From Muricoccus roseus (GTDB lineage: Bacteria > Pseudomonadota > Alphaproteobacteria > Acetobacterales > Acetobacteraceae), in contig NZ_FQZF01000025.1 of NCBI RefSeq assembly GCF_900141905.1, positions 1 to 64,000 on the forward strand: a DNA stretch of 64,000 nucleotides, read 5' to 3'. The translations under genes were made by a program, and so were the position numbers. Positions 7,615 through 16,913 of the stretch are shown one piece after another; the first letter of the stretch is position 1, and each line of letters starts with the position of its first letter. The notes beneath the pieces are model-generated. The model saw nothing but the letters and a program-made list of their open reading frames with translations, was not told the origin of the DNA and did not search any database.

Positions 7615-9134
7615 GTTTCGGTCAGCGGGCCCTGTTCATCCTTGAGCAGGGCCCGCAGTTCCACCAGTCTCTGGTTGCCCGGGATCAGCTCGAAGGTCGC
7701 GCGCCAGCCGCCGGTCTCGGGGTTGCGCTGGAGCACCGCGCTCTCGATCCGGCCGGTGCTGGCGGTCACGTCCAGCACGGGCTGCGCGCCCTGTGGCAGA
7801 TCGGCGAGCCGGCCGCCCTTCGCCTCCAGCACGAAGAGCCGGGTGCCCTGGACGGAGGGCTTGGCACCCTGGCGCGATTCCCCGAACTGCGCGGGCGGCT
7901 GGCGGCCGCCGGCAGAGAAGGCCGCGCCGCTCGCCCAGTGCAGGCGGTACACGTAGCTGTATTCCTGCCCCGGCCGCAGCGGCGCCCTGGGCCGCCAGAA
8001 GGCGGCGATGTTGTCGTGGATCTCCTCCGTGGTCGGGATTTCCACCAGGTGGACGGCGCCCTCGCCCCAGTCGCCGATGGGCTCCACCCAGCAGCCGGGG
8101 CGGCGCTCGTAGCGCGCTTCCAGGTCGTTGTAGTCGTCAAAGGAGCGGCGGCGCTGCATCAGGCCGAAGCCGCGCGGATTGGCGTCGGTGAAGACGCTGA
8201 TCTGCAGCTCGCGCGGGTTGGCCAGAGGGCGCCAGATCGCCTCGCCGCGGCCGGTCGAGAGCATCAGCCCATCCGAATCATGCACCGCCGTCCGATAGTC
8301 ATCCATTCCCGCGCGGTCGAGCGGGGAGAGCAGGAACATGCTCGTGAGCGGCGCGATGCCGGCGGTCGCCATCTCCACGCGGGGATAGAGGCGGGATTCG
8401 ACGTCGAAGACCGTCTCCTCGCCCGGGCGGATGGTGAAGCGGAAGGCGCCGGTGGTGCTCGGGCTGTCGAGCAGCGCATGCACCACCATGGAATTCCCCT
8501 GCGCCTGCGGCTTCTGGAGCCAGAAGGCGCGGAAGACCGGGAATTCCTCGCCCGAGCGCTCGGCCGTGGCGATGGCCAGGCCGCGCGCGGAGAGGCCGTA
8601 GGTGTGGCCCTTGCCGATGGCCCGGAAATAGGAGGCGCCGACGAAGGCCGCGACCTCGTCGAAATGGTCGGGCCGGTTCATCGGGTTGGTCAGCCGGAAG
8701 CCGGCGAAGCCGATATCCTCGGTGGGCGGGGCGATGTTCAGCGCGCCCAGGGTGAAGGCCGAGGCGTCGTAGGGGATGGGGGTGGCGCGTCCGTCCGCGA
8801 CCTCGAAGAGCGAGACCTTCTGCTTGAATAGGAAGCCGCGGTGGAAGGGCTGCATCTGGATGGGCAGGTTGTCCGCCCGCCAGAGCGCGCGGCGCGGGTC
8901 GTAGCGGATGTCGCGGTACTCGTCGTAGCCGATATCGCCCAGCCGGCCCGGCAGGCGCTCCTCCGGCGCGGCATAGGGCTTGGTCGCGAGGTCACGCGCG
9001 ATCTGGCGCACGGTCGTGTCGTCGAAGGGGCGCACCGGATCGTCCGCGGCCTCGGCGCGGTCCATCAGGGTACCGGGGATGCTGGGGAGCAACCCGGCCA
9101 GGCTCAATCCGGCGATCAGGGCGCGGCGGTGCAA
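7590..9134 (-). CDS. opgG: Periplasmic glucan biosynthesis protein, MdoG/OpgG (or OpgD) family
   Basis: 514 aa. N-terminal export signal with a twin Arg (MHRRALIAGLSLAGLL, cleavage around AEA), then the MdoG superfamily beta-sandwich: 'IRYDPRRALW' near 80, 'IPYDASAFTLG', 'GFAGFRLTNPMNRPDHFDEVAAFVGASYFRA', and a C-terminal Ig-like part. OpgG/OpgD proteins act in the periplasm on glucan branching or release. The presence of RR near the N-terminus slightly favours the Tat-exported OpgD subgroup, so the G/D assignment is open. First gene of the opg unit; upstream lies an intergenic segment with unusual nested inverted repeats (9160-9230). Confidence 0.9.
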   Translation of the reverse strand: MHRRALIAGLSLAGLLPSIPGTLMDRAEAADDPVRPFDDTTVRQIARDLATKPYAAPEERLPGRLGDIGYDEYRDIRYDPRRALWRADNLPIQMQPFHRGFLFKQKVSLFEVADGRATPIPYDASAFTLGALNIAPPTEDIGFAGFRLTNPMNRPDHFDEVAAFVGASYFRAIGKGHTYGLSARGLAIATAERSGEEFPVFRAFWLQKPQAQGNSMVVHALLDSPSTTGAFRFTIRPGEETVFDVESRLYPRVEMATAGIAPLTSMFLLSPLDRAGMDDYRTAVHDSDGLMLSTGRGEAIWRPLANPRELQISVFTDANPRGFGLMQRRRSFDDYNDLEARYERRPGCWVEPIGDWGEGAVHLVEIPTTEEIHDNIAAFWRPRAPLRPGQEYSYVYRLHWASGAAFSAGGRQPPAQFGESRQGAKPSVQGTRLFVLEAKGGRLADLPQGAQPVLDVTASTGRIESAVLQRNPETGGWRATFELIPGNQRLVELRALLKDEQGPLTETWLFRWTP

Positions 9135-9159
9135 ATCAAACCTCGTGAAACGGGATTAA

Positions 9160-9230
9160 CCTATGCAAGGCGTCCGCCCTAGAACGGGCGGGGGCAGGAT
9201 GGTTTCCTGCTGCACTGCGAAATGCATAGG
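9160..9230. repeat. Nested inverted repeats resembling a three-way-junction RNA
   Basis: In the short region between opgG (leftward) and the permease (rightward), CCTATGCA at 9160-9167 pairs perfectly with TGCATAGG at 9223-9230. The closing stem encloses two perfect hairpins: CCGCCC/GGGCGG (9174-9179 with 9186-9191) and CAGGA/TCCTG (9195-9199 with 9205-9209). On the rightward transcript a further imperfect stem, GGTGGGCA with TGCCTACC (about 9240-9270), sits just before the start codon. It matches no riboswitch class I can name and could also be a protein-binding site. Confidence 0.35.
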
Positions 9231-9273
9231 CCGTGTCCCGGTGGGCACGCGTATGGGGGTTTGCCTACCGCGT

Positions 9274-10677
9274 ATGGATATCCTGTTCCAGGCCTTGCCG
9301 CTTCTCCTGCTGCTCGGCCTCCTCGGCTCCGGCCGCGTGGCGCCGGTGCCGGCCTGCCTCATGGCCCTTGCCGCCTCGCTCCCGGCCATCGCCCATGCCC
9401 TTCCGCCTGGCCTGGGCCTGGCACGGTTCCTGGGCAGCGAGACGCTGCGGGCGCTGTTCCTGGGCGCCATGCCGGTCGCCACGCTTTCGGGCGGGCTGCT
9501 CTTCAGCCTCGTGGCCGCGCCGCGCGCGACCGGGGCGGTGCCGCCCTCCCCGCGCCGGGCCTATCTCATGGTCCTTGCCGGCTCCTTCGTGGAAAGCGCG
9601 ACGGGCTTCGGCGTGGGGGCGGTGTTCACCCTTGGCGCGTGCCGGGCCATGGGGATCCGCGGCGTGGCGGCCGGCGGGATGGCGGTGCTCTCCTGCTGGC
9701 TGGCGCCCTGGGGAGCGCTGGGGCCCGGGCTGGCGCTGGGCGCGGCCCTGGCGCAGCGGCCGATGGCCGAGGTGTCGATGGTCAGCGCGCTGCCGCATGC
9801 GGCCTGGCTGATGGTGGCGCCGCCGGTGCTGTGGTCCCTGCTTGCCCATGCCGGGCTGCAAGTGCCACGCCGCGAGCGGCTGGCGCAGCTTGGGTTGCAG
9901 GCCTCGATGGCCGCGCTCCTGCTCCTCTCCGCCTATTCCATGCCACCCGAGACCGTGGGGCTCCTCACCTCCGGGCTCGTGCTGCTGCCGGCGCTCTGGC
10001 ACTTTTCGCCCCCGCGCGACGCGGCCGCCCGGCGCGCCGCGCTGGCCGCCGCGGGGCCCTGGGCGCTGCTCACGGCCTGCCTCCTGCTGGCCCACGCCTG
10101 GCACAGCGCCCCGGCCTGGCAGCCCTATGCGGATCTGCCGGCCCTGCCCCTCACCCATGTCGCGGTGGTGCTCTGGGCCATGTCGCTCGGCTTCCTGGCC
10201 GCGCGGCGGGATGGGCTGCACCGGCTGCGGGAAGCGATGGGGCGGATGCGGCGGCCGGCCCTGGCCATGATCCTGTATGTGGTGCTCGGACGCTGGCTGG
10301 CGGGCTCCGGCGCGGCCACCGCCCTGGCGCATTCGATCGCGGCCGGGCTCGGGCCGCTCGCCCCCTATGCCATCCCGCCGCTGGGCATGCTGGGCGGCCT
10401 GCTCACGGGCAGCAATGTCGGCGCCGCTTCGGCCATGATGCCGGTGCAGGCGGATCTCGGCCTCGCGGCGGGGCTGCCGCCCTGGCTGGCCCCGGGCATC
10501 CAGAACTTCGCCGGCGGCGCGGGCGCCGCCTTCTCCTTCGCGATGACGGCGATGATCTGCGGGTTGCTGGCGGATGGGACGCGGCCGCCCGCGCTCTGGC
10601 GCGGGCTGATGCCGCTGATCCTCGCCGTGCCCGTCATCGGCTGGGCGGCCGTGGCGATCCTGCGCGCTCTGGCGTAA
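9274..10677 (+). CDS. L-lactate permease-family (LctP-like) transporter
   Basis: 467 aa from the ATG at 9274, almost wholly hydrophobic with 12 or more TM helices. The family signature appears as SFVESATGFGVG (about residues 104-115) and again near the end as LTGSNVGAASAMMPVQ and GIQNFAGGAGAAFSF, typical of LctP/lactate-glycolate permeases. Somewhat shorter than classical LctP (~550 aa). Likely imports a short hydroxy- or other monocarboxylate; the substrate is not deducible. An earlier in-frame ATG at 9253 is possible but adds a non-hydrophobic stretch. Confidence 0.8.
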   Translation: MDILFQALPLLLLLGLLGSGRVAPVPACLMALAASLPAIAHALPPGLGLARFLGSETLRALFLGAMPVATLSGGLLFSLVAAPRATGAVPPSPRRAYLMVLAGSFVESATGFGVGAVFTLGACRAMGIRGVAAGGMAVLSCWLAPWGALGPGLALGAALAQRPMAEVSMVSALPHAAWLMVAPPVLWSLLAHAGLQVPRRERLAQLGLQASMAALLLLSAYSMPPETVGLLTSGLVLLPALWHFSPPRDAAARRAALAAAGPWALLTACLLLAHAWHSAPAWQPYADLPALPLTHVAVVLWAMSLGFLAARRDGLHRLREAMGRMRRPALAMILYVVLGRWLAGSGAATALAHSIAAGLGPLAPYAIPPLGMLGGLLTGSNVGAASAMMPVQADLGLAAGLPPWLAPGIQNFAGGAGAAFSFAMTAMICGLLADGTRPPALWRGLMPLILAVPVIGWAAVAILRALA

Positions 10678-10686
10678 GCGGGTGGG

Positions 10687-11331
10687 ATGAGCGCCCGCGC
10701 CGCCCGCCTGCACCTCGCCGCCGACCCCGTGCTCGGTCCCGTCATCGCCCAGGTCGGGGCCATGCGGCTGAAGCCGGTGAAGGGCCGGGAGCCCTATGAG
10801 GCGCTGGTGCGCGCCATTGCGCACCAGCAGGTGCATGGACGCGCGGCGGAGGCGATGCTGAACCGGCTGATCGCCCTCGTGCCGCACGCGCCCTTTCCCT
10901 CGCCGCAACAGGTGCTGGCCCTGCCCGAGGGGGCGTTGCGCGCCTGCGGCTTCTCCGGGGCGAAGCAGGCGGCGATCCTCGACATCGCGCATAAATCCGC
11001 CGCGGGATGGGTGCCCACGCGCCGCGCCGCCGCCCGGCTTTCCGACGAGGCGCTGATCGAGCGGCTGGTCGCGCTGCGGGGTGTCGGGCGCTGGACGGTG
11101 GAGATGCTGCTGATGTTCACCCTCGGCCGGCCCGACATCCTGCCCGTGGACGATTTCGGCGTGCGCGAGGGCTACCGCCTCGCGGCCGGGCTGGAGACCC
11201 AGCCGAAGCCGAAGGAGCTGGCCGCGATCGGCCAGGCCTGGGCGCCGTTCCGCACGGCGGCGGCCTGGTATCTCTGGCGCGCGGCGGACCTGAACAAGGA
11301 GGGGCGCTTCAAGGCGCCTGTCGCGATCTAG
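10687..11331 (+). CDS. DNA-3-methyladenine glycosylase II (AlkA-type HhH-GPD)
   Basis: 214 aa, a compact AlkA without the N-terminal domain of the E. coli enzyme. It excises alkylated bases in base-excision repair. HhH-GPD features: the helix with AHQQVHGRAA (residues 45-54), the hairpin LRGVGRWTVEM (130-140), and the catalytic Asp in PVDDFGVREG (Asp156 the likely nucleophile-activating residue). No FeS cluster cysteines, as expected for AlkA. It starts 9 bases after the permease gene but is probably functionally unrelated to it. Confidence 0.9.
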   Translation: MSARAARLHLAADPVLGPVIAQVGAMRLKPVKGREPYEALVRAIAHQQVHGRAAEAMLNRLIALVPHAPFPSPQQVLALPEGALRACGFSGAKQAAILDIAHKSAAGWVPTRRAAARLSDEALIERLVALRGVGRWTVEMLLMFTLGRPDILPVDDFGVREGYRLAAGLETQPKPKELAAIGQAWAPFRTAAAWYLWRAADLNKEGRFKAPVAI

Positions 11332-11617
11332 GCCCCCTGGCCGGAGGGGTGCCCGCGGCGTCGTGGCTTTCGTGTCGACCGGCTTGACAGGCCGGCCGTC
11401 CCGCCCGGGCAACTCGCTCACAAGTTGCTGATTCCATCGGATGTTTTTCGTTGGCGCGTCCCTTGCCGTTGAGCGGTTTAGCTGGGGAACGTTCCATGAG
11501 AACCAAATCGCTCTTCCTGTCCCGCTCGCCCGTCCGAAACGGGCCAAGCGCCTCCGCCTGGCCGGGCTTTGCGGAGCACCCGAACCCGGCGGCGGCGCCA
11601 CGCAGGGTGGCCGCGCC

Positions 11618-12094
11618 ATGAACGCCATCGGGATCGACCTGGACGGCAGCAGCCGGCGCCCCTGCGCGCTGGACGCGCACATCGGCAGCCGGGTGCGCCT
11701 GCGCCGCACGATGATGTTCATGACCCAGGAGCGGCTGGGCGCCGCGCTCGGCTGTTCCTTCCAGCAGGTGCAGAAATACGAGCGCGGACTCAGCCGCATC
11801 GGCGCCGCCCGGCTGTTCCGGCTGTCGCAGATCCTGCAGGTCCCCATCACCTATTTCTTCGAGGAGCTGCCGGAAGCCCTGGGCGGGCCGGGTGCCGATG
11901 CGGAGCCGGATCCCGCCTCGCGGGCGCTGGAGCGGCATATGGGGCAGCGGGAGACGATGGAACTCGTCGACGCTTATTACAGCATCAAGGACGTGCGGCT
12001 CCGCTCCCGCATCCTCTCCTTCATCGAGAGCTTCTCCCGGCCGGGAGAGCCGCCGGCCCTGGGGCTGGGTGAGCCCCAGGGGCATCGGAACTGA
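11618..12094 (+). CDS. XRE-family helix-turn-helix transcriptional regulator
   Basis: 158 aa. HTH_3/XRE domain at about residues 20-80: 'GSRVRLRRTMMFMTQERLG', 'FQQVQKYERGLSRI' and 'ITYFFEELP'. This arrangement, with a short C-terminal helical extension ending 'RILSFIESF', is very common in alphaproteobacteria. Start chosen at the ATG 11618; the frame is open upstream to 11441 but that part is not family-like. Target genes unknown. The 286 bases before it contain no other gene that I can see. Confidence 0.85.
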   Translation: MNAIGIDLDGSSRRPCALDAHIGSRVRLRRTMMFMTQERLGAALGCSFQQVQKYERGLSRIGAARLFRLSQILQVPITYFFEELPEALGGPGADAEPDPASRALERHMGQRETMELVDAYYSIKDVRLRSRILSFIESFSRPGEPPALGLGEPQGHRN

Positions 12095-12099
12095 TCGGC

Positions 12100-12127
12100 G
12101 GGGCGGGGGACCTTCGGCCTCCGCCCC
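12100..12127. terminator. GC-rich hairpin between convergent genes
   Basis: GGGGCGG (12100-12106) pairs with CCGCCCC (12121-12127) around a loop, between the XRE gene end (12094) and the convergent glycosyltransferase-like gene end (12135). There is no T-run, as is usual in such GC-rich genomes. Confidence 0.45.
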
Positions 12128-12134
12128 TGCCGCG

Positions 12135-13100
12135 TCACGGGGCGGCGGTGCCCGGCTCCTCCAGCCGCCGCCCGGCCAAGCCCGGCCGCGGCGGGGTGGG
12201 GCGGGCGTTCAGCGCCGCGATCTCGCGCCGGCCATGCGCCGCGAAGAAGCCCTCATCGAAGCGGTAGCTGCCGATGAAATGGAAGCACTTGGTCTCCCCG
12301 CGCGGGCCATGCGGATGAAAGCTGGCATAGGCGGGATAGGGCAGGACCACCGCGCCGGCGGTGTTGGCGACGGCGAAGTTGGAGGCGCACTGCTCCGTGC
12401 CCCATTCGCGCCAGCGCTTCGGCCCGACCAGCGCCTCCATCTTCTCATGGAAGCGGTAGAGCCCCTCCCTGGAGAAGCCGCCCGGGGCGAAGCCGGCCAG
12501 GCCCGAGGAGCCGCGCACGTAGCGAAGCGCTTCATGGCCGGGGTAGCGGTCGAACATGCGCTCGGACACCTCGCCGATATAGTCGCCGTCGATGCTGCGC
12601 GCGTAGAGCGCGGCCTCGCGCATGGACATGATCTGGTGCGCGTCGGCCATGGTGAAGGCGGTGCCCTCCTCCATGCAGCGCAGGACCTCGTTCACGTCCG
12701 GCGCCACGGCCAGCACGTCGGCGTCGATCTGCACGACATACTCGTCGCGCGCCCGGTCGAGGATCCACAGGATCCGCTCCCAGGTGCCGCCCCGCTGGCA
12801 CGGGCCGACATCGATGTCCTCCAGCACCTGGAACTCGATGCCCTGCACGTGGCGGCGCAGCGTGTCGCGGGTTTCCTGCGGCATGTCGCGGTCGATGATG
12901 GCGACGACCTTGCCGCGCCCGACCCGGCGGTAGAAGGCCTTGATGCTCAGCAGATACATGGCGATGTGCTTGGGTGCGACCATGCTGACGATGGTCCAGG
13001 GCGCATCGACCACGCGGATGGGTGGCGTGTCGTGGATTCCCCGGATGGCCCGGTCGAACCACCAATAGGCGACCATGCGACGGTGGCGGTAAAAGTACAT
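12135..13100 (-). CDS. Putative glycosyltransferase (GT-A-like, DxD motif)
   Basis: About 321 aa. Starts MYFYRHRRMVAYWWFD. A segment 'KVVAIIDRDMPQETRDTL' and the DxD-like 'YVVQIDADVLAV' (about residues 120-131) resemble nucleotide-sugar binding in GT-A enzymes. Near the C-terminus 'WREWGTEQCASNFAVANT' and 'CFHFIGSYRF' are reminiscent of the C-terminal part of GT8/hypothetical capsule transferases. No TM segment. It lies 20 bases downstream of the flippase gene on the same strand, hence a surface-glycan role is likely. Exact family uncertain. Confidence 0.6.
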   Translation of the reverse strand: MYFYRHRRMVAYWWFDRAIRGIHDTPPIRVVDAPWTIVSMVAPKHIAMYLLSIKAFYRRVGRGKVVAIIDRDMPQETRDTLRRHVQGIEFQVLEDIDVGPCQRGGTWERILWILDRARDEYVVQIDADVLAVAPDVNEVLRCMEEGTAFTMADAHQIMSMREAALYARSIDGDYIGEVSERMFDRYPGHEALRYVRGSSGLAGFAPGGFSREGLYRFHEKMEALVGPKRWREWGTEQCASNFAVANTAGAVVLPYPAYASFHPHGPRGETKCFHFIGSYRFDEGFFAAHGRREIAALNARPTPPRPGLAGRRLEEPGTAAP

Positions 13101-13120
13101 GGGACGCGTCCTCCTCCTGG

Positions 13121-14695
13121 TCAGATTGTCGGGACACCGGCGCCTGGCTGCGCCGTGCCCGGGGGTGTTGGGGCCTTCCGGCCGACGCCGCGGCGGGACC
13201 ATGCCCCGCGGAGACGTGCCAGGCCGGAGGCCGAGAGATCGAGGATGCGGCGCTCCGCCCCGGCCGGCGCGCCCGAGAGGCGCCATAGGGCGAGCTGCGC
13301 CGCGACATGCGTGCCCGCGCCGAGCATGGCGAGCGCCACCAGGCGCAGGCCTGCCTGGAGCGTGTCCGCCGTAGGGGCCGGCAGCAGGTCGCGCGCGAGG
13401 AGGACCATGGCTGCCATGGCGCCGGCCGCGACAAAGGCGCGCCAGACCCGCCGGCCCACATCGGCCAGCCCGTGGCCCAGCAGCAGCCCCGCCTGCCAGT
13501 GCCAGACGAGGCCGTTGATGAGACCGGTCGCCAGCATTCCGGCGAGGACGCCCTCGGCCCCGGCCCAGAGGGCGGCGAGGATGATGCAGGGGAGCCGGAC
13601 GAGCACGAGCAGCGCGTAGATTCCGGCGAAGCGCCGCTGCCGGTCGAGCACCGAGAAGATGTTGAAGGTGAAGTGCGACAGGCTGTCGACCAGCGCATAG
13701 AGCGCGCAGAGGACGATCAGCGTCTCCGTTCCTGTCCAGCGCGGGCCGAGGGCGAGGTGCTGCACCTCCGGGGCTGTCAGCGCGATGCCGACGGAGAGCG
13801 GCACGGTCAGCGTGCAGATGAGGGCAAAGCCCTCCAGGAACTGGCGGCGCAGCGCCTGGAGGTCGTGGAGGACCCGGGCATAGCCCGAATAGATCGGGGC
13901 GCGGATCGGCGCGGCGAGCTCCGTGACCGGCGTCGCCGCGATCTGGTAGGAGATGTTGTAGCGCCCGACCGCCTCGACGCCGATCAGCCGCCCGAGGACG
14001 AGGTTCGGCCCCTGCCCGTCCGCCGCGAGGCAGAGGTTCAGCGCCATCATCCATTTGGAGAAATGCAGCAGCTCCCGCCAATGGGCCAGGGAGAAGCGGG
14101 GCCGGTGCGGCGCAAGGAAATAGGAATAGGGGATGAGCAACAGCTTGGCGCCGAGATTGCCGAGGACGAGGCACCAGTAGCTCTGCATGATGAAGGCGAG
14201 CGCGATGGTGAGGAGGAAGGAGAGGATCTTCCCCGCGATCTGGTAGCGGAAGACCTTTCCGAACTGGAACTCCCGCTGCAGCCGCACCATCCCGATGCTC
14301 ACCAGCCCATCGAGCGAGACGGTCAGCGCGACGACCATCAGCACCGGTGCGAGCCGTGAATCGCCAAGCATCCCTGCCTGGAGGTCCGCCGTGGCGGCCA
14401 CGAGGCCGCCGAGGATCAGGCAGCGGATGACGTTCATCGTCCAGGCCGTGTCGTAGAGGTCGCGGTCCACCTCCGGGCGGCGCACCAGCGCGACGGCGTA
14501 GTTGGTGGTGGTGAGCTGGTCCGCGATGACGAAGGCGGCCGCGGCCAGGGCAACCAGCCCGAAATCGGCCGGCTGCAGCAGGCGGACGAGCAGCAGCGTG
14601 CTGACCACGCTGACGCTGCGCATCGCCACCCGGCCCAGCACCATGACCATGGCGCCAGCGGCGACGAGGGTGCCCACCGAGCGCGTGGTGCTCAT
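13121..14695 (-). CDS. Polysaccharide flippase (Wzx/MOP-type, lipopolysaccharide biosynthesis protein)
   Basis: 524 aa with about 12-14 hydrophobic TM helices and the MOP-superfamily opening seen in Wzx/WzxC-type exporters: 'LLLVRLLQPADFGLVALA' (about residues 33-50) and 'PIRAPIYSGYARVLHD' in the middle. Flips lipid-linked oligosaccharide units across the inner membrane. It follows the amidotransferase gene by only 4 bases, and the glycosyltransferase-like gene follows 20 bases later, giving a three-gene unit. The real start is the ATG at 14695. Confidence 0.85.
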   Translation of the reverse strand: MSTTRSVGTLVAAGAMVMVLGRVAMRSVSVVSTLLLVRLLQPADFGLVALAAAAFVIADQLTTTNYAVALVRRPEVDRDLYDTAWTMNVIRCLILGGLVAATADLQAGMLGDSRLAPVLMVVALTVSLDGLVSIGMVRLQREFQFGKVFRYQIAGKILSFLLTIALAFIMQSYWCLVLGNLGAKLLLIPYSYFLAPHRPRFSLAHWRELLHFSKWMMALNLCLAADGQGPNLVLGRLIGVEAVGRYNISYQIAATPVTELAAPIRAPIYSGYARVLHDLQALRRQFLEGFALICTLTVPLSVGIALTAPEVQHLALGPRWTGTETLIVLCALYALVDSLSHFTFNIFSVLDRQRRFAGIYALLVLVRLPCIILAALWAGAEGVLAGMLATGLINGLVWHWQAGLLLGHGLADVGRRVWRAFVAAGAMAAMVLLARDLLPAPTADTLQAGLRLVALAMLGAGTHVAAQLALWRLSGAPAGAERRILDLSASGLARLRGAWSRRGVGRKAPTPPGTAQPGAGVPTI

Positions 14696-14699
14696 CGGC

Positions 14700-16637
14700 T
14701 CAGGCACCCACCGGGTCGGAAAGCGCGAGCCCGGCATCGAGCGGACCATCCTCCCCGTCGAGGAAGGCCTCGAAGACGAGGAGCTGCCACAGGGCCTGGG
14801 CGTGGTCGGCCGTGCCGGAGACATGCTCGTCCACAAGGCGCAGGACCGCCCCGCGGTCAAAGATGCCGCTGTCCATCATCGCCATCCCGCTCAGACGGGC
14901 GCGCAGCTCCGGCGCGCGGGCACGGAGCTGGCCGGCGATGGAGGCCGCGAAGCCGCGCTTCGGGCCGGCCGGCAGCTCGGGCGGCAGATGCGGCGCCATG
15001 CCCTCGCGCAGCACCCATTTGCCGACGCCGCCGCGCAGCTTCTCGGAGCCCGGCAGGGCCAGGCCCCATTCGACGAAGCGGTGGTCGAGCATCGGCGCCC
15101 GCAATTCGAGCGAGACCGCCATGCTCGCCCGGTCGGTCTTCGCCAGGATGTCGCCCGGAAGATAGGTCTGCAGGTCGACATAGCCGGCGGCCAGCAAGGG
15201 GTCGTCCGGGTCGCAGGCCTCCATGAGCGATACGAAGCGCGCGGCGGGGTCGTGCCCCTGGAGGGATGCGCGCATGGCGGGCGCGAAGAGGCCGAGGCGC
15301 CGCTCGTCCTGAAGCTTGCAGACCATGCGGTAATAGCCCAGCGCGCTGTCGAGCGAGAGTTCGGTCAGCGTGTGCTTGGCGCGGAGCCAGCGCGGCGCGC
15401 GGTCGAGCTTCGGATAGGCCCGTGCGAGGCGGCCGAGCACCTGGCGGCGCAACGGGCCCGGCACATGGCCGCGCACGGCCTCGGCCAGGGCGTGCCAACG
15501 GTGGCGGCGGTAGCCGCCGAGGATCTCGTCCCCGCCGTCGCCCGAGAGCGCGACCGTGACCTGTTGCCGCGCGAAGGCGCAGACCGCCATGGTGGGCACG
15601 GCGGAATGGTCGCCGAAGGGCTCCCCGAAGATGCGCGCCACCTCGCGCGAGGCGGCGAGGTAGTCGGCGTCGCCGGAGGCGTCGTGATGCGCGGTGCCGA
15701 AATGCCGGGCCGCGCGGGCGGCCATCGGGCGCTCATCCTCGGCCCCGTCGAAGCCGATGGTGAAGGTGCGGAGCGGCGGGCCATGCGCTTCGGCCCGCGC
15801 CGCGGCCGCGAAGGCCACGACGGATGCGGAATCCATCCCGCCGGAGAGGAAGGCGCCGAGCGGCACGTCGGACATCATCTGGTCCCGCACGGCGCGGCGG
15901 AGACGCGTCTCGAGACCTCCGGCCGGCGCTTCCGCCGGGGCGGAGACGCGGCTGGGCGGCGCCCAGTAGCGCTGCGGCGCGGGAATGCGATCCTCGCCGC
16001 GTCGCAGGAGAAGGAAATGCCCGGCTGGGAGGCGCCGGATGCCGGCATAGATCGTCGCGGGGTCGGGGATGTAGCCGAGCGCGAGATAGTCGTTGACCGA
16101 GGCCGGGTCGAGCTGCCGCGACAGCTCCGGCTGAGCGAGAAGGCCCGCGATCTCGGAGGCGAAGGCGAAGGTGCCGTCCCGCAGCATGGCATGGTGCAGC
16201 GGCTTCTCACCGAGGCGGTCCCGCGCGAGCAGCAGCTCTCCGCGCTGGCGGTCCCACAGGGCGAAGGCGAACATGCCGCCCAGGCGGTCGAGCACGCCCA
16301 GCCCCCATTCGCGCCAGCCATGCAGGATGACCTCGGTGTCCGAGCGGGTGCGGAAGCGGTGCCCCGCAGCCTCGAGCTGCGTCCGCAGCGTCGCGTGGTT
16401 GTAGATCTCGCCGTTGAAGGAGACCGTCAGCCCCGCGTCGTCGGTGGACATCGGCTGCACGCCGCCTTCGAGATCGACGATGGCCAGCCGCCGATGTCCG
16501 AGCGCGAGATTCGGCTCGCAGTGGAACCCGGCGCCGTCGGGCCCGCGATGGCGGAGCGCCGCGGCCATGTCCCGCAGGTGGCTGAAGGCCGGAGCCCTCG
16601 GCCGGGTGGGATGGAAGACCCCTAGGATGCCGCACAT
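14700..16637 (-). CDS. XrtA-type asparagine synthetase-like amidotransferase
   Basis: 645 aa. N-terminal Ntn glutaminase with nucleophile Cys2 (MCGILGVFHP), RHRGPDG, SFNGEIYNH; C-terminal AsnB-like ATP-pyrophosphatase domain with LSGGMDSASV (PP-loop) and SGDGGDEILGGYRRH. Length and architecture match the amidotransferase that recurs in exosortase A/exopolysaccharide loci (TIGR03108 type), thought to amidate a sugar acid or related carboxyl group rather than aspartate. First gene of the leftward unit with the flippase. Upstream 276 bases form the probable promoter region. Confidence 0.9.
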   Translation of the reverse strand: MCGILGVFHPTRPRAPAFSHLRDMAAALRHRGPDGAGFHCEPNLALGHRRLAIVDLEGGVQPMSTDDAGLTVSFNGEIYNHATLRTQLEAAGHRFRTRSDTEVILHGWREWGLGVLDRLGGMFAFALWDRQRGELLLARDRLGEKPLHHAMLRDGTFAFASEIAGLLAQPELSRQLDPASVNDYLALGYIPDPATIYAGIRRLPAGHFLLLRRGEDRIPAPQRYWAPPSRVSAPAEAPAGGLETRLRRAVRDQMMSDVPLGAFLSGGMDSASVVAFAAAARAEAHGPPLRTFTIGFDGAEDERPMAARAARHFGTAHHDASGDADYLAASREVARIFGEPFGDHSAVPTMAVCAFARQQVTVALSGDGGDEILGGYRRHRWHALAEAVRGHVPGPLRRQVLGRLARAYPKLDRAPRWLRAKHTLTELSLDSALGYYRMVCKLQDERRLGLFAPAMRASLQGHDPAARFVSLMEACDPDDPLLAAGYVDLQTYLPGDILAKTDRASMAVSLELRAPMLDHRFVEWGLALPGSEKLRGGVGKWVLREGMAPHLPPELPAGPKRGFAASIAGQLRARAPELRARLSGMAMMDSGIFDRGAVLRLVDEHVSGTADHAQALWQLLVFEAFLDGEDGPLDAGLALSDPVGA

Positions 16638-16913
16638 GACATGATCCCTTCCGCGATTCCTTCAGCGCCTTCTTCCGCGCGACGTGTCCCGTGGCGTGCG
16701 ACGGCGGCCGCGGTGTGGGACGGCCGCAACAGTTGCATTCCGTTTTTCAGAGAAGCTGTCCCAGAGATCACGTTCATGTTATTGCATCCGCGCGAGCCGA
16801 GCCCGGAGACCAGCGTTGCCTTCATGCGGAGGAAGCGCATCTCAAGGAATGGCCTGCCTCCCGACCCTTGATGGGACGAGTGCGATCCGCATGGATACGG
16901 AACCGGCGCCTTG

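Noticed and set aside
9265-11850. An 861-residue leftward frame across the permease, AlkA and XRE genes
   Set aside because: Arg/Pro/Gly-rich shadow of three well-supported genes on the other strand.
16641-16871. 76-residue frame upstream of the amidotransferase gene
   Set aside because: Several overlapping frames are open here, none with SD or protein-like composition; more likely promoter and leader DNA.
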